Shown piece after piece: positions 17,774 to 26,316 of a DNA stretch of 64,000 nucleotides (position 1 is its first letter; each line of letters opens with the position of its first letter). The position numbers and the translations under genes are program-made. Origin of the DNA: JACVRW01 sp963820315 (lineage in GTDB: Bacteria > Actinomycetota > Thermoleophilia > Solirubrobacterales > Thermoleophilaceae); the NCBI GenBank assembly GCA_963820315.1, contig CAWFZK010000031.1, positions 124,001-188,000 of the forward strand, written 5' to 3'. The notes under the pieces are model-generated. The model was not told the DNA's origin, made no database searches, and saw only the letters and a program-made list of their open reading frames with translations.

Positions 17774-18459
17774 TGGCCAGCTCGCCGATCGATCCGCACG
17801 GCTCCAGCCCGGTCGAGCTCCAGGAGCGGATCGCCGCGGATCGTCGCGGCCAGCCGTACCTGCTCTTCCGCGACGGCATCGGCTCCCAGCGGATCGTCGC
17901 CCTCGGCGACGAGCAACGGCTCACGATCGGCCGCGCGCCGGGCTGCGAGGTCGAGCTGAACTGGGACAACCGCGTGTCGGGAACGCACGCGCAGCTCGAG
18001 CGGCTGGGCGGGAGCGACTGGGTCCTGATCGACGACGGCCTCTCGCGCAACGGCTCGTTCGTCAACGGCGACCGCCTGCGCCAGCGACACCGCCTGACCG
18101 ACCGCGACGTCCTCCGCTTCGGCGGCACCACCGTCGTCTACTGCGCCCCGCTGCAGCAGATCACGGCGACGATCCCCGAGACACCCGACGCCCAGGAGAT
18201 TCAAGTCTCGCCCGCTCAGCGCCGCGTGCTCGTCGCGCTGTGCCGTCCGTTCCGCGACGAGGGCGAGTTCGCGACGCCGGCGTCGAACCAGCAGATCGCC
18301 GACGAGCTCGTGCTGAGCGTGGAGGCGGTCAAGACCCACCTGCGCGCGCTGTTCGACCGCTTCGGCGTGGGCGAGCTGCCGCGTCAGTCGAAGCGCGCCG
18401 AGCTCGTCAAGCGGGCGTTCCAGAGCGGGGCGATCTCGCAACGGGACCTGGACGGGTAG
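17773..18459 (+). CDS. FHA domain fused to helix-turn-helix domain
   Basis: 228 residues from GTG 17773, overlapping the kinase stop by one base. The FHA domain covers residues ~35-125 with the phosphothreonine-binding marks GRAPGC, RVSGTHAQLE and SRNGSFVNG. The C-terminal ~80 residues carry a LuxR-like helix-turn-helix: NQQIADELVLSVEAVKTHLR and ALFDRFGVGELPRQSKRAEL. It probably reads kinase phosphorylation and acts on DNA. The target genes are unknown. Two stem-loops follow its stop. Confidence 0.92.
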   Translation: MASSPIDPHGSSPVELQERIAADRRGQPYLLFRDGIGSQRIVALGDEQRLTIGRAPGCEVELNWDNRVSGTHAQLERLGGSDWVLIDDGLSRNGSFVNGDRLRQRHRLTDRDVLRFGGTTVVYCAPLQQITATIPETPDAQEIQVSPAQRRVLVALCRPFRDEGEFATPASNQQIADELVLSVEAVKTHLRALFDRFGVGELPRQSKRAELVKRAFQSGAISQRDLDG

Positions 18460-18494
18460 CGAGGGGTAGCGACTTCACCCTCAGGGTGCCTTCC

Positions 18495-18513
18495 CGCCGG
18501 GTACGACCCGGCG
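18495..18513 (+). terminator. Stem-loop after the kinase-FHA operon
   Basis: Perfect 8-bp stem CGCCGGGT-acg-ACCCGGCG, 36 bp after the FHA gene stop. A second perfect stem (CGGGAGC, 6-nt loop, GCTCCCG at 18522-18541) follows at once, just ahead of the AGGAG of the next gene. Neither has a U tract, so termination is inferred only. Confidence 0.5.
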
Positions 18514-18558
18514 CAGCATGACGGGAGCCGCTCCGCTCCCGATCCAGGAGGCCCTCAA

Positions 18559-19065
18559 ATGGTCCACCGCAGGCGCCGTATCCCGATCGCCCTGACCGCT
18601 CTGGCCGTCGCGGCCGCCGTCTCTACAGCGTGTGCCATTAGATGCAGTGAACGCGGGGATCTGGGCCGCGTAACCAAGACCAGCGGGGGAAACTTCGGCG
18701 GCCGCAAGCAGGTCTACATCGCCCTGCTCGAACGGATCGGCACCCGGCTCGAGGAACAACTCCCGCCGCCGGTCGGCCGCAGCGCACGCGCCCGCCTCGC
18801 GGACAGCGTGTCGCGCTGGCTCGACTGGACCGAGCAGAACCGCACGATCTGGCTCGCCACGCTCGGACGCGGCGAGGACATCGCCGACCCCGACATCAGG
18901 AACGTCGTCACCGAGCTGGTGCGCCGCGCCGTCGCGCTGCTGGCCTCCCAGCACGCCGAGATCGCCGACGACTCACCACGGCTGCGCTACGCGCTCGAGT
19001 GCTGGACCGGCCTCAACCGCGCCGCCACCCGCCGCTGGCTACAAGGCGAGGCGTCCACGAACTGA
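18559..19065 (+). pseudogene. TetR-family regulator, N-terminus replaced, 3' frameshift
   Basis: 168-residue frame. From about residue 40 it reads as a TetR protein: VTKTS...FGGRKQVYIALLERIG is the end of the helix-turn-helix, then the ligand domain (RLADSVSRWLDWTEQNRTIWL, RLRYALECWTGLNRAATRRWL). The first ~35 residues instead read like an export signal (ALTALAVAAAVSTACA) and the recognition-helix region is degenerate. After residue 165 similarity continues in another frame (HELIATTLEHVLHTFG). Either a recombination joined a secretory leader to a TetR gene, or the region is misassembled. The ribosome site AGGAG is in front of ATG 18559. Confidence 0.55.
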
Positions 19066-19440
19066 TCGCCACCACACTCGAACACGTCCTACACACCTTC
19101 GGCAAACCACCCACGCCAGCCGGCCCACGCCCCCTCGCTGACACGAGAAGTATCGAGTTCCATACCCGGCGGCGACGACGCCGCCCGGCGCCTGACGCGC
19201 TAAGCCACTATCGCTTCCCCCGCTGCCAAGTCCGGGTCTTGCTTTCCATCCGATGCGGCTGCGGCGGCTCGCACAGAGCGTGCTTCCGCTCACGCGTGAA
19301 CGGAGCGGTGCTGCGCTTTCCCGGCCGCGCTATCAGAGCGGCAACAAATGAGGGTTGGGCTTGGCCGCGACCTCGGGTGATTTGCTTCACGGAAGGCGAC
19401 ATTCATCGCAGTTTGGACGCCCGGCTCGGTTGTGCAGAGG
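19066..19440. other. No confident gene
   Basis: Apart from about 40 bases of displaced TetR sequence at its left end, I see no coding similarity, RNA fold or repeat here. Base composition stays GC-rich until about 19330. Confidence 0.4.
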
Positions 19441-20154
19441 CTAGGGCACCGTCGTCTCGCAGTTGAGGATGTCGTCTGCCCCCTGCCCGCCCGTGCAGTT
19501 GTCGTCGTTGCCGCCTGGTGGGAACGGCAGCGGCCCAGGAGGAGGCGGGAACGGATTGTCGCCGTCGATGAAGTCGTCGCCCTGCCCGCCGGAGATGACG
19601 TCGCTGCCGAAGTTGCCCCAGAGGGTGTCGTTTCCCTGGCCGCCGGTGACGTTGTCGACGCCGGGCCCTCCGAAGGCGGTATCCGCGCCGGCGGCGCTGT
19701 CGATGTGATCGTCCCCGCCGAACCCGATCAGCTGATCGTCACCGGGTCCACCGTCCATCGTGTCGTCGCCGCCCAGACCGGCGAGCAGGTCATCACCTGG
19801 CCCCCCGTCGAGGCGATCATCGTTATTCCCGTTCGAGGGAAGGAAGGGCGGCAGGTCGACGCCGTCGCCGGCAAGGGCGTCAGATCCGGGGCCGCCGCTC
19901 ACCACGTCGTTGCCCCCTTCGGCGCAGATGAAGTCGTCGCCCGGCCCGCCCCTGATGTCGTCGACACCCGCGCTGCCCACAATCACATCGTCGCCCGGCG
20001 TGCCGTTGATCGTCCCCGCCCCGACAATCGTCGCGGGGACCTCCTCACCGGGGGGGCCGCACAGCGGCGCCTCCTGCGCCCACGCGCTTGTCAGTTGCGA
20101 TACACCCAACACCAGCGCGGATGCGCAGACAACAATCACCGCTCGCCTCATCAA
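19441..20154 (-). CDS. Exported RTX-type calcium-binding repeat protein
   Basis: 237 residues with a signal peptide (AVIVVCASALVLGVSQLTSA). The body is built of nonapeptide GGxGxDxxx repeats of the hemolysin-type calcium-binding fold (GGPGDDFIC, GGPGDDLLAG, GGDDTMDGGPGDDQLIG, GGQGNDTLWG). A Pro-rich insert (PFPPPPGPLPFPPG) sits near residue 205. Calcium-dependent folding outside the cell is expected. No enzyme domain is present, so a structural or surface role is inferred. Confidence 0.9.
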   Translation of the reverse strand: MMRRAVIVVCASALVLGVSQLTSAWAQEAPLCGPPGEEVPATIVGAGTINGTPGDDVIVGSAGVDDIRGGPGDDFICAEGGNDVVSGGPGSDALAGDGVDLPPFLPSNGNNDDRLDGGPGDDLLAGLGGDDTMDGGPGDDQLIGFGGDDHIDSAAGADTAFGGPGVDNVTGGQGNDTLWGNFGSDVISGGQGDDFIDGDNPFPPPPGPLPFPPGGNDDNCTGGQGADDILNCETTVP

Positions 20155-20471
20155 CTCTTCCTATCCTCAAGCCCAAGGGCCATTGCAGGGTCCTCCGCGA
20201 GCCTCGCATCGATACGGCCGCTAGGCAAATATCGGCGGCGCGGCTTACCAACGGCGCCAGCGCGCCCATCCGAACTCAACCGCGCGTCGCCGTCCCTTGC
20301 GCGAAAGGCGCTAGCGACGAACCGAGCGGTCGCGCGCCCCACCCCGCTTCCGTTTTCCATTCACAGCGGGCGTCCGCCGGCCAACGTCCCATTTCGGCAG
20401 TCAAGCACGCCGATAGATGTCTCATCGGCGACGGCCCGTCATCAGTACGCCGGGCAGCAGGGGCTCAGGAC
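20155..20471. other. Intergenic, nothing recognised
   Basis: The promoter of the RTX gene should lie at the left end. No gene, hairpin or repeat that I can support is seen in the rest. Confidence 0.4.
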
Positions 20472-20792
20472 CTAACGGGCTTCGCTCTCGAGCCGCGTGA
20501 GGTACTTGTGCTCCCTGCACCACGGCCGCCATATTTCTGATCCCTACGGACCGGCTTAAACGGCTGGCCGCATGTGCGGCACGTTCGTTCGGGGAGGGGG
20601 TTGCGACGGCGGGCGGCGTTCAAGCGCTCGCCGTGACGCTGCCGGTACTGCCGCTTGGCGAGTGCGAAGCAGTCGCGGCACCACCAGGTCCGCCCATCCG
20701 CAGACGCTCGGCGCTTCGCGAAAGGCGTCAAGCGGCTTGGTCTCGCCGCACTTTGTACAGCGCTTCTCCGCCACCAGAGCGAAGTGTTCCAC
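20472..20792 (-). pseudogene. Small zinc-ribbon protein of phage/mobile type, frameshifted
   Basis: Read across two frame changes the product starts at ATG 20792 (VAEKRCTKCGETKPLDAFRE), moves near base 20700 to a frame with TWWCRDCFALAKRQYRQRHGE and RTCRTCGQPFKP, and near base 20545 to one ending WRPWCREHKYLTRLESEAR. The paired Cys knuckles (CxxC...CxxC, twice) are typical of small zinc-ribbon/HNH-associated proteins of phages and mobile islands. No HNH catalytic motif is seen. Sequencing indels are the likely cause of the frame changes. Confidence 0.5.
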
Positions 20793-21061
20793 CGCGACCC
20801 GGGGCGAGGGGGCGCCAGCACGCCGAACAACCGTGGGTCACGACCGAGTCAGGCGACCGTTGCTTTGCATGGAAAGCGACAGCGCGACGGTGGCCGAGAG
20901 GGACGGCGCAGGACTGCTCGTGTCCGGCGTAAAGGGAGCAGCGCCGCCAACGCTGCTCCTCTTGCACCCGAACCGGGAGGCCGGACAGCGCCGACGGTCC
21001 CGCCCGCAACCGCATCGCGCAGCCGTTGCGCAAGTCGCCGCCCAGCGACGCTCCTGATGGA

Positions 21062-21391
21062 TCAGGTTCCCGGTGGGCGGTAGTCGACGGCCTCGACCGA
21101 GCGATTCGCAGCGTCGTCGACCTGCTCGGGGGTAAGCAGAACGGTCGTCCTGGTGGTCGCGCCTCCGGCCGAGTCGACGGACAGCGCGACCGCAGCCGCA
21201 GCCTCATTGTCGGGCAGGTCCACGATCACGACCGCATCGTGATCGCCGAACGCGAAGTAGAACACGTCGAGCTGTCCGCCCAGGCTCTTGGCGGTATGCG
21301 CCACCGCGTCGCGCCGACTTGATCCGCCCTTGGTCCGAACGCCCTCAACGCCCTCATGGGTGTACGTCGCCTCAATGAGGTACTTCGGCAT
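21062..21391 (-). CDS. GYD-domain protein
   Basis: 109 residues from ATG 21391, which has a strong AGGAGG seven bases upstream. The sequence matches the GYD family (MPKYLIEATYTHEGVEGVR, KSLGGQLDVFYFAFGDHDAV, VIVDLPDNEAAAAVALSV). These are small ferredoxin-like-fold proteins of unknown function. It is transcribed alone. Confidence 0.9.
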   Translation of the reverse strand: MPKYLIEATYTHEGVEGVRTKGGSSRRDAVAHTAKSLGGQLDVFYFAFGDHDAVVIVDLPDNEAAAAVALSVDSAGGATTRTTVLLTPEQVDDAANRSVEAVDYRPPGT

Positions 21392-21569
21392 GAGCACCCT
21401 CCTTTGGACTGGGTGACGCGAACCATCCCACGCCTGCGAAGCGCCCGCAACGTGTTGCTCCTTTGAGGCAGAAACGAGAGCGCTGGGTCGACAGACCCAG
21501 CTATCGAGTTGGACGAAAGGCAGCACTCGAGTCGGGCGTAGCAGTTCGTTTGCAGCGGCGGCCCAGCGT

Positions 21570-21740
21570 CTAGCCGCCGCTGATGACCCGCAGTGTCGGC
21601 CGGCTTTGCTCTGCCGTCAGGATCGCCGCCCGCCACTTGCCGGGCAGATCCTCGAAGCTGTCAGCCCCGAGTAGGGCCTCGTGGAACTCACGGCGCTGGT
21701 CGGCGCTCATGTCCGAGAGCGGTGGGTAAGGAACCGCCAT
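21570..21740 (-). CDS. Small conserved protein of unknown function
   Basis: 56 residues from ATG 21740: a helical acidic protein (LSDMSADQRREFHEALLGAD, FEDLPGKWRAAILTAEQSR). I recall similar short proteins as hypothetical ORFs in actinobacterial accessory regions, but know no function. The open frame extends further upstream without conserved features. Confidence 0.5.
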   Translation of the reverse strand: MAVPYPPLSDMSADQRREFHEALLGADSFEDLPGKWRAAILTAEQSRPTLRVISGG

Positions 21741-21966
21741 CCCACAACGCGACGGCTGAGGTCGGCGCTCGCCATCCCCGCAGCCTAATCCGGGGAACCC
21801 GCAGTCGGCCGTAAACCCCTTGCCCGCCAGCCGACACCGGTGGTTCGAGCGCTGTCGCTTTCGTCCGGAGCGATAGTGAGCTCGCACCGGACGCGGCGTG
21901 CCGCCACCTCTGGTGTTCAGCAGGACAGCGGACCGATATGTTGGACCGGAGACCTTCCCTCGTCGA

Positions 21967-23910
21967 TCAGCCCGTCACCGCCGGCGGCGGGCAACGGCGG
22001 GCGATCAGCCGCGCCACGGCGCGGCGCACCTGCGGTGGCTGTCCGGCGACTCGCAGCCGGACCCGGTGCACGAGCGGGCCGCGGCAGGCGCCGGGCCTCA
22101 CGCGCGCCCGCAGCCGCAGAATCAGGGTATGCCCGGGCCGCAACCTGGCGATCCGGATGCAGCGCTTGCCGCTGTAGTTCAGGTTCGCCGACGGGCGCGT
22201 GCAGACCCGCAACCGCCGGGCGATCTCGGTGCAGCGGTTGACCAGCGCGATGGTGATCACCGCCCGTTGGCCCCGGGTCAGCGTGGTGTCTGACGGCACA
22301 ACGGTCGCGACGACACAGGGGGCGGGGGAGTCCGGGGTGCCCGGTGAGCCCGGGGTGGCGGGTGAGTCCGGGTTGAAGAGCCGGACGATCTGATGGTCAA
22401 CGGTGACGGACCATTCGGTCGGCCGCGGGCCGGCTGTGAACACGGACGTGGCCGTCACCTCGCCGGTGCTCAGCAGAGTGGTGACCGGGTTCAGGGTGCC
22501 ACCGGCCGGCTCGGAGGCGAACCTGGCGGGGGCGCGACGGAAGAACGGCCCGTCCGCGAGGCCACCGGCCGACAGATTGGCGAGCCGCGCGAACAGCGTC
22601 GCGGAGCCTCCGGCCGGGACGGGCGTGGCCGTGTCGCGCAGGCTCAGCGACAGGGTCAGCCACGGCGCGAACGCGGGGATGAGGCCACTATCTTCGGCGA
22701 CGACGCTGTCACAGCCGGCTGTGCCGGGGCCCAGGTTGCAGCCCCACCAGTTGCGCCGCGCGTCGACCTTCGTCGTTTCCCGGTTGCGCAGGCCGATCTT
22801 CGCGCTGTCCACGATCCGGTTTTTTACGATCGTGAGCGGCTCGCTGATGGAGTTGTTGGCGAGCGTGATGGCCATACCGGCGCCGCTGCCGGTGGCTCGC
22901 GTGCGAAGGATCGTGTTCTCGCGGATGGTGACTTTGCCGTTCTCCGACGCGCCGTAGGTGTTGAGGTTGATCCCGTAGCTGCCCTTCTCGGTGATGCGGT
23001 TGCCTTCGACGAGCACGTTGTCGAGCCCGCTGCCCACGAGGGAGATCGCACCCTCGGCACCGCCTCGCATCCTGTTGTCGATGATGTCGAGCCCGTCGAC
23101 GCCGTTGAAGTTCACGCCATGCGCGTCGTTGATCGAGACGTTGCGGCTGTAGCTGACGTTCGCGGCATCATCGCCCGGCCCGGGCACGAGCGAGAGCGAC
23201 ATCGCGTTGTCGCGGAACTGGTTGTCGCTGATCGTGACGTCGATGGCGGAATCGTCGGCGTAGATGCCGTGCCCGTTGGGCTCGGCGGAGCCCGGCGCGC
23301 CGCTGTCGTGGAACAGGTTGTTGGAGACCACGGTGTCGCGCCCGTCACGGAGGTACATGCCGACCCGGTTGCCGGTGAAGATGTTGTTGCGGATCCGGTA
23401 CCCGCCGAAGTCGATGGTTCCCGACTCGCCCTCGGTCCGGAGGCCCCAGCCGTTCTGGTTGCCGGAGAACACGAACCCGTCGACCACGACGCCCGCCGCC
23501 TGGACCATCATCAGCGCCCCAACCGGTGCGGCGGGCGCGAGGACCGTCTCGCCCGTGAGATTGGCGGGATCGCGCTGGCTGGCGGGGACGCCCGCCTGGG
23601 CGCCGAGATAGGTCAGGCTCTTGGTGAACGTGACGTCAGCCGAGATGTTGAACTGGCCGGCGCCGACCTGCACAGTGTCACCGCCCGCGGCGACAGCGAC
23701 CGCTCCCGCGAGGGTCGCGCACGCGCTGCCGCCCGGCGCGGCCCCGCAGGTCGGGGAGTCCGCGCCACTGGTATCGACGTATACGGTGGCGGCCTGCGCG
23801 GCGGCCGGGAACGCGACCAGCATCGCGAGCGCGGCGAGCAGTCCCAACAGCGACCGGCGCCACCCGCGGTAGGACACCAACGCAGCCAGGGATGTGCTCA
23901 CGATGACCAC
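21967..23910 (-). CDS. Exported right-handed parallel beta-helix protein
   Basis: 647 residues. A signal segment (LLGLLAALAMLVAFPAAAQA) is followed by ATVYVDTSGADSPTC, the usual start of a secreted beta-helix. Residues ~90-380 consist of PbH1-type coils rich in Asn and Gly (IRNNIFTGNRVGMYLRDGRD, DVTISDNQFRDNAMSLSLV, GLDIIDNRMRGG, KVTIRENTILRTRA). A Pro/Gly/Ser linker and a basic Cys-containing beta-domain (CVVATVVPSDTTLTRGQRAV) end the protein. The fold suggests polysaccharide binding or cleavage, but no catalytic residues can be assigned. Confidence 0.88.
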   Translation of the reverse strand: MVIVSTSLAALVSYRGWRRSLLGLLAALAMLVAFPAAAQAATVYVDTSGADSPTCGAAPGGSACATLAGAVAVAAGGDTVQVGAGQFNISADVTFTKSLTYLGAQAGVPASQRDPANLTGETVLAPAAPVGALMMVQAAGVVVDGFVFSGNQNGWGLRTEGESGTIDFGGYRIRNNIFTGNRVGMYLRDGRDTVVSNNLFHDSGAPGSAEPNGHGIYADDSAIDVTISDNQFRDNAMSLSLVPGPGDDAANVSYSRNVSINDAHGVNFNGVDGLDIIDNRMRGGAEGAISLVGSGLDNVLVEGNRITEKGSYGINLNTYGASENGKVTIRENTILRTRATGSGAGMAITLANNSISEPLTIVKNRIVDSAKIGLRNRETTKVDARRNWWGCNLGPGTAGCDSVVAEDSGLIPAFAPWLTLSLSLRDTATPVPAGGSATLFARLANLSAGGLADGPFFRRAPARFASEPAGGTLNPVTTLLSTGEVTATSVFTAGPRPTEWSVTVDHQIVRLFNPDSPATPGSPGTPDSPAPCVVATVVPSDTTLTRGQRAVITIALVNRCTEIARRLRVCTRPSANLNYSGKRCIRIARLRPGHTLILRLRARVRPGACRGPLVHRVRLRVAGQPPQVRRAVARLIARRCPPPAVTG

Positions 23911-24225
23911 CTCACGCGCTCGAGGGGCCGGCCCGACCGGAAGGACCAGCCAGATCTATCGGACCCTACGCCGTACGGGATGAGCGCGCAACGCCTGGGT
24001 GGGCCGTCCCAGAAGATTGGGGATGCCGGGTTTCAGGGGTAAGGCCGGTTAGTAAGCCCGCCCAGAGGGTGGCGGGAACCGGACTTCACCCCGCGCGCCA
24101 ACACACTCGGGCGTCGATCGACGGACGCACTAGCGCACACGTCCTTTCGCCTGCACGGGACTTTCGAACAGCACCCCGTTAGGGCTATCCATGCAAAGCG
24201 GGCGTCGGGCACGCCTCGACGACTG
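23911..24225. other. Intergenic, nothing recognised
   Basis: Separates the beta-helix gene from the small phage-type genes, all on the minus strand. It presumably holds the beta-helix promoter. No gene or clear hairpin was found. Confidence 0.4.
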
Positions 24226-24531
24226 TCACCGGCGAGGTCCCTCAGCAACCCGCCGTCCAAGCTCCTTCGCCGCCAGGTACCTCGAGACCGACCCCGGGCT
24301 CCCGACCTCCGACCACACATCGAGCGCCACATAGAAGCCGGCGCCGGCGTCCTCCGCGATCTCCACCAACCGGTCGAACCCGGGCCCGAAACCCCGGTCA
24401 TCCGTGTCGCCCCACAGACCCAAACTGTCCTGGTCGCCGCTGGCGCGGATCGCGTCGCACACCAGCCCAAGCTCACGGCGCGACGGCGCCATGCCGAGCG
24501 CCTTGAACGCCGCCGTGAGCATGGCGGTCAC
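24226..24531 (-). CDS. Small protein of unknown function, phage-type cassette
   Basis: 101 residues (MTAMLTAAFKALGMAPSRRE, LVEIAEDAGAGFYVALDVWS). Its start overlaps the stop of the upstream 58-residue gene by 4 bp, a spacing typical of phage and mobile cassettes. I do not recognise the family. Confidence 0.5.
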   Translation of the reverse strand: MTAMLTAAFKALGMAPSRRELGLVCDAIRASGDQDSLGLWGDTDDRGFGPGFDRLVEIAEDAGAGFYVALDVWSEVGSPGSVSRYLAAKELGRRVAEGPRR

Positions 24532-24704
24532 TGCCGCCGCGCCTCCCCCACCCGGGCGAACAACTCCGCCATCCGGGCCTCAGGAGCAACCTCGTCCTCC
24601 TGCCACATCTCGCGGAGCAGCCTGATCGCCTGGATGCGGTCCCTCTCATAGGGAGCCTCGAGCGCGATCCGTTCCAGCTCGGCCTTCGCCTCATCACGGG
24701 TCAT
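24528..24704 (-). CDS. Small helical protein, possibly phage-derived
   Basis: 58 residues from ATG 24704 (MTRDEAKAELERIALEAPYE, RDRIQAIRLLREMWQ). The helical N-terminus resembles the DNA-binding region of small terminase-like phage proteins, but the match is weak. Translationally coupled to the 101-residue gene by an ATGA overlap. Confidence 0.45.
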   Translation of the reverse strand: MTRDEAKAELERIALEAPYERDRIQAIRLLREMWQEDEVAPEARMAELFARVGEARRQ

Positions 24705-24899
24705 TTTGTGGACCAACAGTTCTTTCCGTGCTGCCTCACGTGGCGGTCCCCGGGAACGCAGTCCATCGGTGGTGACCCTCCCCCTACTCCTTGCTTGGCT
24801 CGGGTCGCTCCGGGCATGAGGCAAATTGCGTGCGATCTTTGCCTCCAGCCGGAATGCGCTTTCTCCAACGTGGAAAGCGGCGCCATGGAGGCCGTCAGC
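24705..24899. other. Gap inside phage-type cassette, no confident gene
   Basis: Overlapping open frames on both strands occur here and up to about 25230, but none shows a recognisable motif or good ribosome site. A frame ending at 25132 on the plus strand has a CHSCGG and CECGG pair that could be a broken zinc knuckle. Confidence 0.3.
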
Positions 24900-26127
24900 T
24901 CATGCCCGCTGTCGCACACATGGTCTGTCACAGTTGCGGCGGTCACAGCGAGGGTCCGGCCACCTCCAGGGGGGCTGCTGTAGTTCGCTGTGAGTGCGGC
25001 GGCCATCGCCAGGTCGTACGGATCGTTCGGCATCCACGAGGGGGAGCATCGCCATCCCTGGAAGAGCTCGAGCGCAGCGTCCAGGAGCGGGCAGGCGATG
25101 AGACGTTGACCCCTTCCGACGAGCAGCAGTAGACCGGGGAGCTGCAGACAAACGCACCCGACGCCCCGCCTTGACTCGCCGGTGCGGGCAAGGGAAACCC
25201 GTGGGGGTGCGCGAGTAGCAGACGCCCTCAGGCCTCGGTGCTCCATGTTTCTGTGTGGTGGCGATCAGGGCCTCGAGGTCTTGGGCTGTCAGCACCTCGA
25301 CGCGCTCTAGTTCGTTGGCGATCGCCACGGCCAGCCGCCGGAACTCCGGGCGCCGCGCCAGCTGGTTGGCCTGCCACACGTAGAACCCCCAGGTGGCGCG
25401 ATCGGCGACGCCGATGTACCCGGCCAGGTGGCGTGCCTGCTCGGCGTCGCGCCGGGCCCCCTCGGGCAGCCGCTGGGGATCGATCGGCCATTCCTGCCAG
25501 CCCTCGCAGCCCTCGGTCATCGCGCCCACAAGGATCGCCACGAGCACGTGCTTGGCCTTGTCGCGGTCCGGTCCGTCGCCCCAATCGACCGTCACCAACC
25601 CGGCCAGGTCCGCCTCGGGCCAGTCGGTCCGCACCTGCTTCGGCACCATCCCCGCGAGGCACAAGCCCGCCGCGTGGTGAGCCTCGTGCTGTGCTCGCTC
25701 GCGGCTCCCTGGCAGCGCCCGGGTCACGCTCACGCCTTCGGCTCCTGTGGCCTTCCGGCCAGCCTCCGCCTTCAGCGCCGCACGGATCTCGGCGCGCACC
25801 ACCGGCTTCAGCTTCTCGGCCAGCAGCTCGGCCCAGGGCTCGGCCCACCCTGGCAGGGGTGGCGGCTCGGTAGGGGCAGGCGGGCGCAGCATCCGGTCAA
25901 GCTCGTCCTCGCTTCGCGCCCGGAAGCCCGCGACGGCGTCCGGGTGCACACCCGGCCAAGACAGGTGGGCTGGCTGGACCTCGCCGGCATCGAGCGCGGC
26001 GATGGCGTCGCTCAGGGTGAGCGCCCCGTCCTCGCCGGGCGGACACCAGAACTCCAACCGGCGCGTAAAGCCCGCCGCCGAGCAGCCGCGACTCCGGGCT
26101 CTCCAGCGGCTGCGAGCCGGGACTCAT
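24900..26127 (-). CDS. Zincin-like protein with HEAHH motif, phage-type, frameshifted
   Basis: The start is taken as ATG 26127, which has AAGGA eight bases upstream (MSPGSQPLESPESRLLGGG). Near base 26060 the frame changes to FWCPPGEDGALTLSDAIAAL. The central part reads SRERAQHEAHHAAGLCLAGM, an HExxH zinc-protease-type motif in a context like the M41 (FtsH) core, followed by KAKHVLVAILVGAMTEGCEG and a helical region ending near LEALIATTQKHG. Sequence beyond about 25240 is low in conserved character, and another frame stops at 25228, so the true end may be there. The function is unknown; such proteins occur in phage-like islands. Confidence 0.45.
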
Positions 26128-26281
26128 GGCATTTCCTTATCGGTCTTCAGGTAGCGCGCGGCGTGCGTATCCATGCCCCCGAATTTTACGTTGTCGACCG
26201 GCGGTCGATAACCCTCGAAGGCTGGATTCGGCGGGGGCGCGGCAACGGCCGCAGCCACCCCGAGCAGATCTACCAACTAGT

Positions 26282-26309
26282 GCCGGGGCCGACCGTAGCC
26301 GACCCCGGC
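26282..26309 (-). terminator. Stem-loop after the exported RTX-like gene
   Basis: Perfect 7-bp arms GCCGGGG / CCCCGGC with a 14-nt GC-rich interior, 7 bp beyond the stop of the minus-strand gene ending at 26317. No U tract. Confidence 0.5.
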
Positions 26310-26316
26310 GCACCCC

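Noticed and set aside
20155..20471. Possible CRISPR or direct repeats in the gene-poor stretch
   Set aside because: No unit recurs with regular spacing here or elsewhere in the window.
22393..24042. A 549-residue plus-strand open frame
   Set aside because: Shadow of the beta-helix gene, whose Asn/Gly coil pattern is clear on the other strand.
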